64,000 bases of DNA from Blastopirellula sediminis (lineage in GTDB: Bacteria > Planctomycetota > Planctomycetia > Pirellulales > Pirellulaceae): assembly GCF_020966755.1 (NCBI RefSeq), contig NZ_JAJKFT010000010.1:1638720-1702719 (forward strand). The letters run 5' to 3'. Positions 44,951 through 53,418 of this stretch are shown piece after piece. The notes beneath the pieces are model-generated. The model was not told the DNA's origin. It did not search any database and saw only the letters and a program-made list of their open reading frames with translations. Position numbers and translations under genes: made by a program. How positions within the stretch are numbered: position 1 is the first letter of the stretch; each line of letters begins with the position of its first letter.

Positions 44951-45278
44951 TACTTCTTATTTCCGCACGAAAACATCGAGACTTCTTTGTCTTCGCAATC
45001 TTCTAGACGCAGCCTGAGCCGGTTTTGTTCGCTCAGGTCGCAGAAGAAAGTCTGCCCTACCACAGGGAGGATTCGACGAGGTTCGGATGAAATTTGGAAG
45101 CAAAATGCGGGCCAGAAGTTACGCTTACCCTTATAAATTGCAGGAACCGATCTTCCGATGGCGTCGCGTCGCCCGGAAGCAGGGGTTGGGTTGATCCGAT
45201 CGTAGCGAAAAAAGGGGAAGCGAAGATTGCTTCGCTTCCCCTCAAAAACTGCTCTGAACGCTGAAATTCAGCGGTCGA
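44951..45278. other. Intergenic region before the FHA gene
   Basis: This 328-base gap holds the strong terminator at 45207-45242 for the secreted protein gene. The rest shows no convincing reading frame or RNA gene and should contain the FHA promoter. Confidence 0.4.
45207..45242 (-). terminator. Terminator after secreted protein gene
   Basis: A perfect 13-base stem (AGGGGAAGCGAAG at 45213-45225 with 45230-45242) and a 4-base loop leads on the minus strand into a T-tract. It lies 37 bases after the stop of the 45279-46961 gene. Confidence 0.95.
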
Positions 45279-46961
45279 TTAGTTGTCGGCGTCCTCGGCT
45301 TCAGCCGCCGCTTCGTCTTCGGCCTGTTTGACGGCCGCCGCTACGGCGATCGCCTTGATGACGCCAGAGTCGAGGTTGATGCGAGTCGTGGCGCTGGTGT
45401 CGGTGATCGTGCCGTTGATCGTCAGCTGAGCATTCTGGTCGCCGAGCGCGTCGAGAGCGGCCGCGATCGGGGCGCTTTCGTCAATGCTCAGGATGAACTC
45501 CAGAATCGGCTTCGCGCTGACCATCAGGGTCGCTGGGCTGGTCGTCGGCTGACCGGCGCCGGCGAGCGAATCGTCGATCACCTTCTTCAGCTTGGCGATC
45601 GCATCGTTGCCGATCGACATGTAAGCCGACTTTTCGCCGATCCCGAGCACGATGATCAGCTTCTCGCCGAACAGCTTGCGAGCTTCCTCTTCATCGGCCG
45701 GCACCGGACCTTCGATCACGTGGAAGGCGACCCCTTGGTGCGAGTCGGCGTTCCATTTGACGCCGGGGAAGTTCGGCTGGTCTTCGACCATCTTCAAGAT
45801 TTCCTTGAAGCCGTCTTCCACCCGCTTGCCGTCGGCGACGAACGCTCCCATCAGGAAGGTCATCTTGTTCGGCGCCAGGTCGACGGTAATCCCCATGTCG
45901 ATCTTGCCCGCTTTGATCGTTTCGATCAGCGCGTCCATCGACAGGTCGATCAAGCGAGTCGCCGCGTCGCGCGACTTGTCGTCCAGGTCGGGGTTGTCTT
46001 CGATTTCCATGAACGCCTTTTGACGACCGGCGTTCAGCTGCTTCACGGTCGTTCCGATTTCTTCCGGAGCGATCTTGCTGGAGATGTGAATCGTGCCGGC
46101 CGAGCCGTTGCTCAGGAAACCGCTGAAATCGCTGGTTACCCCTTTATTCAGGGCCAGTTGTTCGGCGATCTTCGAACCCGGAGCGACGTTGTAGGCGACG
46201 TCGACGTAGGTCTTGCCGGCTTCCTTGTCGACGTTCCAACCGATCGTCAGATCGGTGATCTCGGTCAGCATCCGTTCAAGCTGGGCGACTTGCAGTTCGA
46301 CCATCTGTTGACGCTGAGCGAAGTCTTCGTCCGATTCCCCTTGTTCCTGCTCCAGCGACAGTTCGATGCCGTTGCGCATCTGGGCGATGAGCATTTCGCG
46401 GAACAGTTCGGGAATGTTGTCCAGGTTCACCTTGGCGGCGAGGTCATAGTCCTTCGGCAGGTTCGCCAGCAGATCGGCCGGCTTGGCCGGAACGTCGGCG
46501 AGCGATTCCTTGTCTTGAGCGACGAAGACCCAGCCTTCGACTTCCTTGTAGTAGATCGGCAGCGGACCTTCGAGGACGAAGACGCCGTCTCCCATATCTT
46601 GCGGTTCGCCGATCTGATCGCGGAGGATCAGCAGCAGCGCCTTCAAGTTGGTGACCGGAATGAAGCCGATATAGTTGAACTGCTGGCCGTCGGTTCGGAC
46701 GACGACGCCGACCGGGCGGCTCTTATCAATTCCTTGGGTGAACGGCGCCGACATCATCGCGACCGTCAGGCCGATTTCGTCGTGATCGGCGATTTCGGTC
46801 AGGTATTGGACGTCGCCCAAAACCTTTTCGAACGGAGCGATCGAGACGACCGCGACCGTTTTCATTTCGACGGCTGCGTCTTGCGCCTGGGCCAGCGTCG
46901 GGGCTGCGATCAGCGCCACGGCGGCGAGCCAGAGCCATGTCGATTTCAGAATCTGTTTCAC
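45279..46961 (-). CDS. Secreted protein of unknown function
   Basis: The 560-residue protein has a clear signal peptide (ALIAAPTLAQAQD) and an acidic mature sequence rich in Asp/Glu/Ala, ending AEDEAAAEAEDADN. Two similar halves are hinted at by repeated NLPKDYDLAAKVNLDNIPE-like and SIDESAPIAAALDALGD-like segments. I recognise no family name. GTG 46961 has GGAG 7 bases upstream, and a strong terminator follows. The layout suggests a well-expressed monocistronic envelope protein. Confidence 0.8.
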   Translation of the reverse strand: MKQILKSTWLWLAAVALIAAPTLAQAQDAAVEMKTVAVVSIAPFEKVLGDVQYLTEIADHDEIGLTVAMMSAPFTQGIDKSRPVGVVVRTDGQQFNYIGFIPVTNLKALLLILRDQIGEPQDMGDGVFVLEGPLPIYYKEVEGWVFVAQDKESLADVPAKPADLLANLPKDYDLAAKVNLDNIPELFREMLIAQMRNGIELSLEQEQGESDEDFAQRQQMVELQVAQLERMLTEITDLTIGWNVDKEAGKTYVDVAYNVAPGSKIAEQLALNKGVTSDFSGFLSNGSAGTIHISSKIAPEEIGTTVKQLNAGRQKAFMEIEDNPDLDDKSRDAATRLIDLSMDALIETIKAGKIDMGITVDLAPNKMTFLMGAFVADGKRVEDGFKEILKMVEDQPNFPGVKWNADSHQGVAFHVIEGPVPADEEEARKLFGEKLIIVLGIGEKSAYMSIGNDAIAKLKKVIDDSLAGAGQPTTSPATLMVSAKPILEFILSIDESAPIAAALDALGDQNAQLTINGTITDTSATTRINLDSGVIKAIAVAAAVKQAEDEAAAEAEDADN

Positions 46962-47248
46962 TTTCTTCTCCTTCGAGTGTTTCTTCTCTGCGGCGGCACG
47001 CCGCAGTCGCTTGCCGTGTCTTGGGGGGGCATTGCGCTAGATGCCAACAATTTAACGATTTACGATTGTTGGGAAAATACGAAAGCGATGCGCGTCACGG
47101 GCAGTGCGCACCTTGAGCGGGATGCAATGCATGCACGAAAGACCTACCTGCGAAAGAGCCCGCAGGTTTTCCATTTCGTCGGAAAAATCGACTTTGGCAG
47201 TGCGGTCCGCCAGAAGAGCGGCCGCAGGCCCGTAGGCCGGAGAAGCGA

Positions 47249-47470
47249 TTAACGTTCGCGGAAAACGATGCGACCCTTGGTCAAATCGTAGGGGGAGAGT
47301 TCGACGCGAACCCGGTCTCCAGGAACGATACGAATAAAGTGCTTCCGCATTTTGCCGGCAACGTGAGCCATCACCAACGGTCCGTCGTCCAATTGGACGC
47401 GAAATCGCGTATTGGCTAGGGCTTGCGTTACGGTGCCGTCGACTTCGAGGGCTTCTTCTTTCTTAGCCAT
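47249..47470 (-). CDS. infA: Translation initiation factor IF-1
   Basis: The 73-residue protein is a single S1/OB domain: [40 protein letters not shown] and [13 protein letters not shown]-1 binds the A site of the 30S subunit during initiation. Length and sequence are typical. It stands alone, not in the ribosomal protein cluster, which is common in planctomycetes. Confidence 0.97.
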   Translation of the reverse strand: MAKKEEALEVDGTVTQALANTRFRVQLDDGPLVMAHVAGKMRKHFIRIVPGDRVRVELSPYDLTKGRIVFRER

Positions 47471-47661
47471 AAACTCCTGCTTCGGTTTTCCTCTAAAGGG
47501 TCTCAGGACGGGCAGAAAAACTCCCGACCCACCATAATATACCGGTCAAATCGGCCGAAGCCAAGGGAAAGAGCCATTAACCCCGCCGTGGCACGCCGAA
47601 AGCGGGGGAAATGGGAAGAAAAGCGGAAAGCGGAGAGCCGAAAGCGGAACGTCCCCAAAAC

Positions 47662-47690
47662 TAACCCGAGGCGCGAGCCGAGGGAATGCG
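47662..47690 (+). repeat. GAGGGAATGCG dispersed repeat, copy 1
   Basis: The 29-base sequence starts TAACCCGAGGCGCGAGCC and continues with GAGGGAATGCG. It recurs at 63747-63775 with two differences (TAGCCCGAGGCGCAAGCC start), and inverted at 60561-60588. Confidence 0.8.
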
Positions 47691-47770
47691 GCCTCTGGAA
47701 AACGACGAACGCCGAGGCTCGAATGACGAATCCAACCTGAACGCCCTATGAGCAAACCGGGGATCCAAAA

Positions 47771-48108
47771 ATGGGACCGGACCCTCGTCCGTTTTTTTTC
47801 TTGAACCGCCGGCGGGTCGCGCAGCGACAAGATGCCGTACCATCCGCTCGGATTGCTAATACGTTCGGCGAAGTCACTGGACTGGACCGCAGCGCATTTT
47901 TTTTAAGCCGCATCCGAAGGTCCAAAAACCGCATTCCGTTAATCTGGGGCATCTGGGAATTTCCCTGTTTTTCCTAGGCCTCCCAGGATGTGGACCGCAA
48001 CGCTCATTTTTTTTGCGGTCGACTGGACTGGACCACATCGTTTTTTTGCCGGTTCAAGTAACCCATCAACCAAACTCAATACTATGGACCGCGGCGGCGA
48101 TTTTTTTT
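47771..48108 (+). repeat. Five T-tract repeat units
   Basis: Units of a GGACC core followed after a few bases by T7-T8 occur at 47771-47799, 47879-47904, 47988-48014, 48021-48047 and 48081-48108. Four contain TGGACCGC or TGGACCAC; the first has GGACCGGACC. The T-tracts are at 47792, 47897, 48007, 48041 and 48101. Only the third has obvious flanking pairing (GACCGC 47993-47998 with GCGGTC 48015-48020, T-tract in the loop), so they are not ordinary terminators. Confidence 0.8.
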
Positions 48109-48382
48109 GACGCCCGGACGCCACGAACAGGTTGGCTGGATGGTTCGAATGACCCCGAAACCAGCGCAAACGATCCGCGCGAACAGGTCCCCAATCACAA
48201 ATTGCCAAAGACCAAAACCACCCCGCACTCGACCACGATTCCGTGCGCTTTGTCAACAGGCAAAGTTAGACCGGCGAGCGCGGAGAAAGAGGATGTCGAA
48301 ATGACGCCTCGCATCGTTGAGTCGGTTTACCGGCGCCACGACCGGGATGCGTCGCGGTTGGATATCCGGTCGCGGCGATCTC

Positions 48383-51300
48383 TTACTTGGGTTGGGGCGC
48401 CACCAGTTGTCCCCAGCCGAAGCGGCGGCCTTTGGAGAACGCTACCGGTTTCAGTTCGTCATCGCCACTGCTGGGGCGGCCGATGAGTTTTTTCCCATCG
48501 TCGTCGTGCACCTCGATGCCGATGTAAAGAATCCCTGGCGTTCCTTCCGCCGTCTCGAACAAGAAGGTGGCGGTCGCTTCGACGTCATACTTGTCCTGCT
48601 GGCGATCGTAGTGCAGCAGCAACTCCTTGGCCGGCGCTCCGTCCGCCTGCAGGTCGGCGACCGACTTCTTGTTGATCGGGCTCTTCCAATATTTGGGGTC
48701 GAGCTCCCAGGCCTTCAGTCGAATCGGGCGGATGGCGTAGTGGGTTTGTTCGTCGCCGGGGAGGACATACTCGACCCCCATCAAGTCGAAACCTTCGGCG
48801 GCCGCCCAGGCGACGATCTCGTTCATGTGCGGCTCGATGTTCTCGAGCTGCGCCCATTTTTCGGGGAGACGCGATCGGCGTCCCGTATCGAGGTCGATGA
48901 GCTGGTGGCTCGTCTTGGAGTTTTGATACGGCGTGAGCAAGCCGTTTGAGTACCGCATTCCGAGGTCTCGCGGGAGCGTGCGATCCAGCGTCGGCGGCAT
49001 ATCGAGATCGGTCTTGGGGCTGGATCGTCCGACGTGCCAATACGTTTCGTCATCGACCAGACGCTTCCCGTTCGCTTCCCACCAGGCGACCCACTTCTGG
49101 GCGTTGGCTGCAAATAAGCGACGCTGCAGCGCCTGTTGGTGAGGCGTCGGCGCTTGGGCCAACAGAAATAATTCGGTTTCGCCAAATTGTTGGCCAGTTA
49201 GTTCTTCGAGCGCGCCGTATATCTCGCGAACGGGGCGGCCAAAACCGTAGCTGGCGCGTTGGTCGTCCTTGTCGAGATCATGTTTCCGCATGAACGCCTG
49301 CAAGTCGGCGTCTTTGGCCCGCAAGCCCATGTCCGATGCACTATGTTGCTGCAGCTTGGGGATGGCGCGAATCAGGGCGGGAACGGCTCGTTTGTCGCCG
49401 ATGCCCCGCATCGTGAAGCCCAAGCAGCGGAGCGTCATGTCGTCTTGGGTGGCGTCCAGTTCGGCGATCAGCTCGGGGGTCGCTTCCGGACCGAGCTCGA
49501 TGATCGCCTTCAATGTTTCCGCCCAGACGTCTTGAAAACGATCAGGCCCACGGTTTTGCTCTTCCAACTTATCAAGGAGGTTGCCGATCGGGGTGAACGG
49601 GCGCAGTCGCAATGGCGCCGGGGGCTGTTCGCCGCGATCGATCGCCTCGGCCGCTTCGCGCAGCTTGCGGGCACGTCGCCGGTCGTCACTCTCGGGATGC
49701 TGCGGAGCATGGTCCAAAATACGAATGTCGACGGCGACTTCTTCGCCCTCTTTCACCGTGGCATATTTCGCTTCTCCCTGGCCGCTCATGCAGTAGATGT
49801 AGTTGCGGCCGGGCGCGACGCGCAGTCGATACGTGCCGTCGGGATTGACGGGCGTACTGGTCACCGCTGCGCCGGTTTGCGGTCGAGCCGGACCATAGTG
49901 GGCGACCAGCAGCGGCGAATCGGCGGTCGGTTGAACCGGCTTGCCGTTGACGCCGTAGACCGTGCCGGTGACGAAGCCGCCGCGGACGAGCTGGATATCG
50001 GCGTCGGTGACGGTCTGGCCGGGGATCGCTTCGAGCGTGTTGACGGCGATTGCGATTCGCTCGTCGGCATGGGCAAAGATGTTGTAGTGATCCCGGGTCA
50101 TCCGCAGACGATAACGTCCGGCTTCATCGGTCGTGGTTTGAAAGGTGCGGTCACGAGCGACCCCTTGCGCCAACACCGGAACGCCGGCGGCCGGCTGCTG
50201 CGTGACGGCGTCGATCACCTTTCCTGCAACGATCGCTGGGGGATGAAGCGTGACGTCGGCGTTGGACGGGACCTTGGTGCACTCCGCGGTCGAATCAGGA
50301 TAGTCAGGGTGCTGCAGGTGAAAACTAAGCGACACTTGCATGTAGCCGACCCCGGTTTTGGCGTCGAACGACTTGGTGCTTTCGGGCGTCCAGGGAGCGA
50401 GGTCTTTGATCTCGTAGCGGCCGTTGGCGTCGGTCACGCTTTGCTTGATTCCGGCCAGCGGCTGTTGAATGCCGCAGGCGACAAAGACCGTGACGCCGGG
50501 GATTGGCTGGCCGCTGGGATCTTTGACGACGCCGGTCAAGGAACTGACGCTCGTCGAGAGCTTCAACTGTTTCTCGAGCAAGTCGCCGTTGGGCTCGCCC
50601 AGGTAGGTGCAACTCGAAGCATAGCCCTCCTTCGCTGCGGCGGCGATCAAGTCGCCTCGCTCGGGAAGTGCGGTTTCGACGCCGGAGAGTTCAAATTCGC
50701 CGGCTGCGTTGGTGCGGGTCTCGCCGACCACGACCGCCGATTCATAGTCGGGCGAGCGGCGGACAATCGTGACGAGCGCCTCAGCGACTGGTTGCAGCTG
50801 TTCGTCGACGCACGTGCCGCGGACGGTCACTTGCTTCAGCTGGGGGGCAGCGGCTGCAGCCTGGTTGTTATCGGCGGTCGGAGTTGGCTGGGCCTGATTC
50901 GGTTCGACCGCGTTTACTCCGCCGATCAGCCAGCAGGCGGCGACCAGCAACAGGGCAATCAAGAGCGACACAGGGCGTTTGGCGGTCGTCATCGTCTTCC
51001 TTTCCGGTTTCAACAGTCCATGTATTCTGTCTTCCAGCGTCCAGCGCGTTCCCAGGATGCCGAGCGATGGGGCGATACGTCCCCAATCGGCGCTCCGCTC
51101 GGCAAGGTCCAACAGGGTTTGGGCATATTGAACCGCGTCGCCGTGACGCAGTACGTAGTTGTCGCAAATCTCTTCGCGTGAGCGGGCGATCGCTTGATTC
51201 AAGCGATGGATGAGCGGATGCCACCACCAGAGCAGCGATGCGGTCCGCTGAGCGAGATGGATCCAGCCGTCGCCGCGGGCGATGTGAGCCGCCTCGTGGA

Positions 51301-52051
51301 TCAGCACGTCGCGCAGTTCCGCTTCCGACCCATCACGAAGCAGCGTTTGCGGCAGCAAGATCGTTGGCCGCCAAACGCCAACCACAAACGGCATGGGCAA
51401 TTCCGTCAGCGCGAGTGGAGGCAATTGACGAAGGTTGACGGCCTGACGAACGTCAGCGGCGATTGTGGGAAACCTTTGGCATCGCGCTTGCAATTGAGCG
51501 TCCGATTCGACAACCGTCAGCGTACGTAGCAGTCGCCGCATCCGCCAGGAGCGAAGGGCCCAAAACGCCGCCGAAAGAATAGAGCCGCCAAGCCAGACGC
51601 CGCCGAGGACAACGCCCAGCCAGGCGGTCGTTGGCCAAGCCGGCCGTGGCGGGGCGACGGTCGGAACGAGCGGCTGGGTTGACGATGCGGCGACGGGCGG
51701 TCGCTCGTCCGCCTCCGGTGGTTTCGTTGCCAGGGGCTCGGCGACGTTCGTGTTGAGGGGGGGCTGTTCGAGGGAATCGAGGGGAGGCTCGCTCCGTTCG
51801 ATGGGATCCAGGGAAGGCGCTTCCCGCACGGCGATCGTGGTAGGCGGACTGGGCGCTGGGATACGCCACCAGCGCATTGCAGGAAAAACCGCCGTCAAGA
51901 AGGGCGCGGCCAGGATCAGCGTCAGCGCAGTCATGCCAATTGCGTGACGGCGGGCAGGATTGTTGGGGAATAGCGAGACGAGCAGCCAGGCGAAGGCGCC
52001 GATTGCGGTGACCTGGACGATCACGGTCAGGGCATAGTTGAGCCAGTCCAT
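48383..52051 (-). CDS. BlaR1-like M56 sensor protease with long C-terminal extension
   Basis: The 1222-residue protein has N-terminal membrane helices (about 8-27, 38-58, 143-165), an M56 zinc protease with HEAAH (252-256) and downstream REEICDN (Glu294 candidate third ligand), and a fourth helix (about 360-378). Outside lie carboxypeptidase-regulatory-like beta domains (about 405-760), then a HEAT-like region (about 810-960) and a C-terminal unknown domain. In BlaR1, a ligand signal activates the protease to inactivate BlaI. Here the usual penicillin-binding sensor is replaced. It overlaps blaI by one base (TAATG). Residues about 354-605 recur as a separate gene at 55950-56684. Confidence 0.9.
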   Translation of the reverse strand: MDWLNYALTVIVQVTAIGAFAWLLVSLFPNNPARRHAIGMTALTLILAAPFLTAVFPAMRWWRIPAPSPPTTIAVREAPSLDPIERSEPPLDSLEQPPLNTNVAEPLATKPPEADERPPVAASSTQPLVPTVAPPRPAWPTTAWLGVVLGGVWLGGSILSAAFWALRSWRMRRLLRTLTVVESDAQLQARCQRFPTIAADVRQAVNLRQLPPLALTELPMPFVVGVWRPTILLPQTLLRDGSEAELRDVLIHEAAHIARGDGWIHLAQRTASLLWWWHPLIHRLNQAIARSREEICDNYVLRHGDAVQYAQTLLDLAERSADWGRIAPSLGILGTRWTLEDRIHGLLKPERKTMTTAKRPVSLLIALLLVAACWLIGGVNAVEPNQAQPTPTADNNQAAAAAPQLKQVTVRGTCVDEQLQPVAEALVTIVRRSPDYESAVVVGETRTNAAGEFELSGVETALPERGDLIAAAAKEGYASSCTYLGEPNGDLLEKQLKLSTSVSSLTGVVKDPSGQPIPGVTVFVACGIQQPLAGIKQSVTDANGRYEIKDLAPWTPESTKSFDAKTGVGYMQVSLSFHLQHPDYPDSTAECTKVPSNADVTLHPPAIVAGKVIDAVTQQPAAGVPVLAQGVARDRTFQTTTDEAGRYRLRMTRDHYNIFAHADERIAIAVNTLEAIPGQTVTDADIQLVRGGFVTGTVYGVNGKPVQPTADSPLLVAHYGPARPQTGAAVTSTPVNPDGTYRLRVAPGRNYIYCMSGQGEAKYATVKEGEEVAVDIRILDHAPQHPESDDRRRARKLREAAEAIDRGEQPPAPLRLRPFTPIGNLLDKLEEQNRGPDRFQDVWAETLKAIIELGPEATPELIAELDATQDDMTLRCLGFTMRGIGDKRAVPALIRAIPKLQQHSASDMGLRAKDADLQAFMRKHDLDKDDQRASYGFGRPVREIYGALEELTGQQFGETELFLLAQAPTPHQQALQRRLFAANAQKWVAWWEANGKRLVDDETYWHVGRSSPKTDLDMPPTLDRTLPRDLGMRYSNGLLTPYQNSKTSHQLIDLDTGRRSRLPEKWAQLENIEPHMNEIVAWAAAEGFDLMGVEYVLPGDEQTHYAIRPIRLKAWELDPKYWKSPINKKSVADLQADGAPAKELLLHYDRQQDKYDVEATATFLFETAEGTPGILYIGIEVHDDDGKKLIGRPSSGDDELKPVAFSKGRRFGWGQLVAPQPK

Positions 52052-52443
52052 TACGACTTCTCCTTGCCATGCGACTTGAGAAGCTTACGGATTCGCTCGG
52101 CTTCGGACTTGGAGACGGTTTTGTCTTGCAGCAGCGTCAGTACAAGTCCTTCCGGGGAACCGTCGAAGACGGTCTGAATGAAGCGAGCGACGGTCGCTTG
52201 CTGTGATTCCTCACGCGAAACGGTAGGAACATAGACGAAGCTAGACTCTTCTTCACGGTGCGAAAGCCACCCTTTTTCTTCGAGCCGGACGATCAAGGTC
52301 TGGACGGTATTGCGCGAGACCCCACGCCGCTGATTCAGGATTTTCCAGATGTCCGAGACCGTGCAGCTTTCACGATCCCAGATCAGATTCATGATCTCCC
52401 ACTGTGCGTCCGAGAGCGCTGGGAGCTTGCTTGCGCCTGCCAT
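52051..52443 (-). CDS. BlaI/MecI-family repressor
   Basis: The 130-residue protein is a winged-helix repressor: LSDAQWEIMNLIWDRESCTV, RGVSRNTVQTLIVRLEEKGW and LSHREEESSFVYVP, with a C-terminal dimerisation helix region. BlaI/MecI proteins bind TACA/TGTA operators and are inactivated by the partner M56 protease. It is translationally coupled to the M56 gene (one-base overlap), and its promoter overlaps two candidate operators, so it should autorepress the operon. Confidence 0.95.
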   Translation of the reverse strand: MAGASKLPALSDAQWEIMNLIWDRESCTVSDIWKILNQRRGVSRNTVQTLIVRLEEKGWLSHREEESSFVYVPTVSREESQQATVARFIQTVFDGSPEGLVLTLLQDKTVSKSEAERIRKLLKSHGKEKS

Positions 52444-52500
52444 TGCAACGATCCGATCAGCTTTCCCAATAAAAAGCGGACAGGGCGATTTGCGTCGCCT

Positions 52501-52516
52501 ACCTACAGGTGTAGGT
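52501..52516. promoter_or_regulatory. Candidate BlaI operator O1
   Basis: ACCTACAGGTGTAGGT is a perfect palindrome with 7-base arms and the CTACA/TGTAG core typical of BlaI/MecI/CopY operators. It lies 58-73 bases upstream of the repressor ATG and overlaps the predicted -10 box. Confidence 0.8.
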
Positions 52517-52541
52517 TATCGCTGCCGACAGTTGTAGTCAA
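52513..52541 (-). promoter_or_regulatory. Sigma70-like promoter of the blaI-M56 operon
   Basis: On the minus strand TTGACT (52541-52536) is separated by exactly 17 bases from TAACCT (52518-52513). The -35 overlaps candidate operator O2 and the -10 overlaps O1, so repressor binding would block RNA polymerase. Confidence 0.68.
52527..52539. promoter_or_regulatory. Candidate BlaI operator O2, imperfect
   Basis: GACAGTTGTAGTC shares the TGTAG half-site with O1 and is partly palindromic. It overlaps the predicted -35 box. Weaker than O1. Confidence 0.45.
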
Positions 52542-52628
52542 TACGCTTTTTACGTCTTCCGTCGGGCTCAAAGGGCCGACCTAAAGCGGCCTAGGGTGGA
52601 ATCGCCGCAGGTTCATTTGCACCGAATC

Positions 52629-52757
52629 GTCGTTGACGTTTGATTGAACGACGCCGATGGATCGCCAAACGTCAGCGTACTGGAGAGTGACGCCAACCCA
52701 GGGCTTCGTCGCGAAAGCGACACGCCCTGGGCTAGGTTAGTTTGGCCCGTTGGGCCA
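52629..52757 (+). repeat. Composite palindromic repeat, copy 1
   Basis: Three modules in order: a GTTGACGTTTG inverted pair (52632-52673), AACCCAGGGC...GCCCTGGGCTA (52695-52734) and TGGCCCGTTGGGCCA (52743-52757). The same order and orientation recurs at 63878-63990. It lies 67 bases before the Clp-N-like gene. Confidence 0.85.
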
Positions 52758-52824
52758 TAAAGGAAAGGAAGAACCAAGGCTTGGCTTTGGTCATTGGCTT
52801 CGGTCTCCAGGGAGACTTTGCGAC

Positions 52825-53301
52825 ATGAAGATACTTCGCGGGCCAGGCAACTGGAAAATCGTGAATCTCCCCCAGGATTTTCGTCCCGAGGTGCTCCTGG
52901 CGTTTCAAATGGCCTGCGAAGAATGTTTTCGCAGGGATGAGTATCAGCTGACGTCGGGGCATTTGGTGCTCGGGTTGATCAAAGGGACCTATTTACGATC
53001 GGCCGAATGCACCGCCGATGAGTGGCTGCGTAAAGGCCGACTGGCGATTGAAACGCTTTCGGCCCGCGATAGCGATCCTGAGGCGCCGGAGCGAAGGGAT
53101 CTCGATTCGCGAAACGACTATCTGATCTACATCACCACCGCAGCGCAGCAAGGGTTGCGCTGGTTGCAAAACGATTCGCCGGCGACGCCTGATGCGGAAG
53201 ATTGCTCGCCGAATCTCGAACGATTCCTGACGCAAACCCGCGCGAGTGCCGAATGTGAAGGCGCGCGAGTCTTGGCCAAGTTGTTTCCTGTGTCGGCCTG
53301 A
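52825..53301 (+). CDS. Clp-N-domain-like small protein
   Basis: The 158-residue protein has a region (about 14-45, PEVLLAFQMACEECFRRDEY followed by LTSGHLVLGLIKG) resembling one repeat of the ClpA/B/C N-terminal domain, which binds substrates or adaptors. The rest lacks an AAA domain, so it is not an unfoldase itself. It could act as an adaptor or a free-standing N-domain, like ClpS-type partners, but this is speculative. ATG 52825 follows GGGAG at 10 bases. Confidence 0.6.
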   Translation: MKILRGPGNWKIVNLPQDFRPEVLLAFQMACEECFRRDEYQLTSGHLVLGLIKGTYLRSAECTADEWLRKGRLAIETLSARDSDPEAPERRDLDSRNDYLIYITTAAQQGLRWLQNDSPATPDAEDCSPNLERFLTQTRASAECEGARVLAKLFPVSA

Positions 53302-53418
53302 CGTACGCGAAAGTTCACGAAACGATCCGGCGTCGCTTCCAGGAGGCTTGAAATCGCTCGCTTCGTCCTGTTTTCTAACAGAGCCTCGACGACGTTACCC
53401 AACCAAAGGTCAGTTTCG

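Larger units (their letters stand above)
47471..48382. other. 912-base noncoding stretch with dispersed repeats
   Basis: No protein gene is convincing: frames on both strands are short, compositionally odd and lack ribosome sites. The stretch holds a purine-rich segment (about 47595-47650), one copy of the GAGGGAATGCG repeat and five T-tract units described separately. It lies between infA and the M56 sensor gene. Confidence 0.65.
52444..52824. other. Divergent region between blaI-type gene and Clp-N-like gene
   Basis: The 381-base gap holds the blaI promoter and operators (52501-52541) and the composite palindromic repeat (52629-52757). I see no further gene. Confidence 0.5.

Noticed and set aside
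45720-47252. 510-codon open frame antisense to the secreted protein gene, reaching infA
   Set aside because: Composition is that of a shadow frame; it would also run through the leader and promoter region of the secreted gene.
47471-48382. CRISPR-like array
   Set aside because: The T-tract units have unequal spacing and poorly conserved flanks, with no repeat/spacer periodicity and no cas genes.
48013-48486. Plus-strand frame of about 157 codons through the T-tract region
   Set aside because: It crosses the repeats, has no ribosome site or motifs and overlaps the end of the M56 sensor gene.
49259-51181. 640-codon open frame antisense to the M56 sensor
   Set aside because: Low-complexity Arg/Gly/Val composition without domains; it mirrors the sensor's codons.
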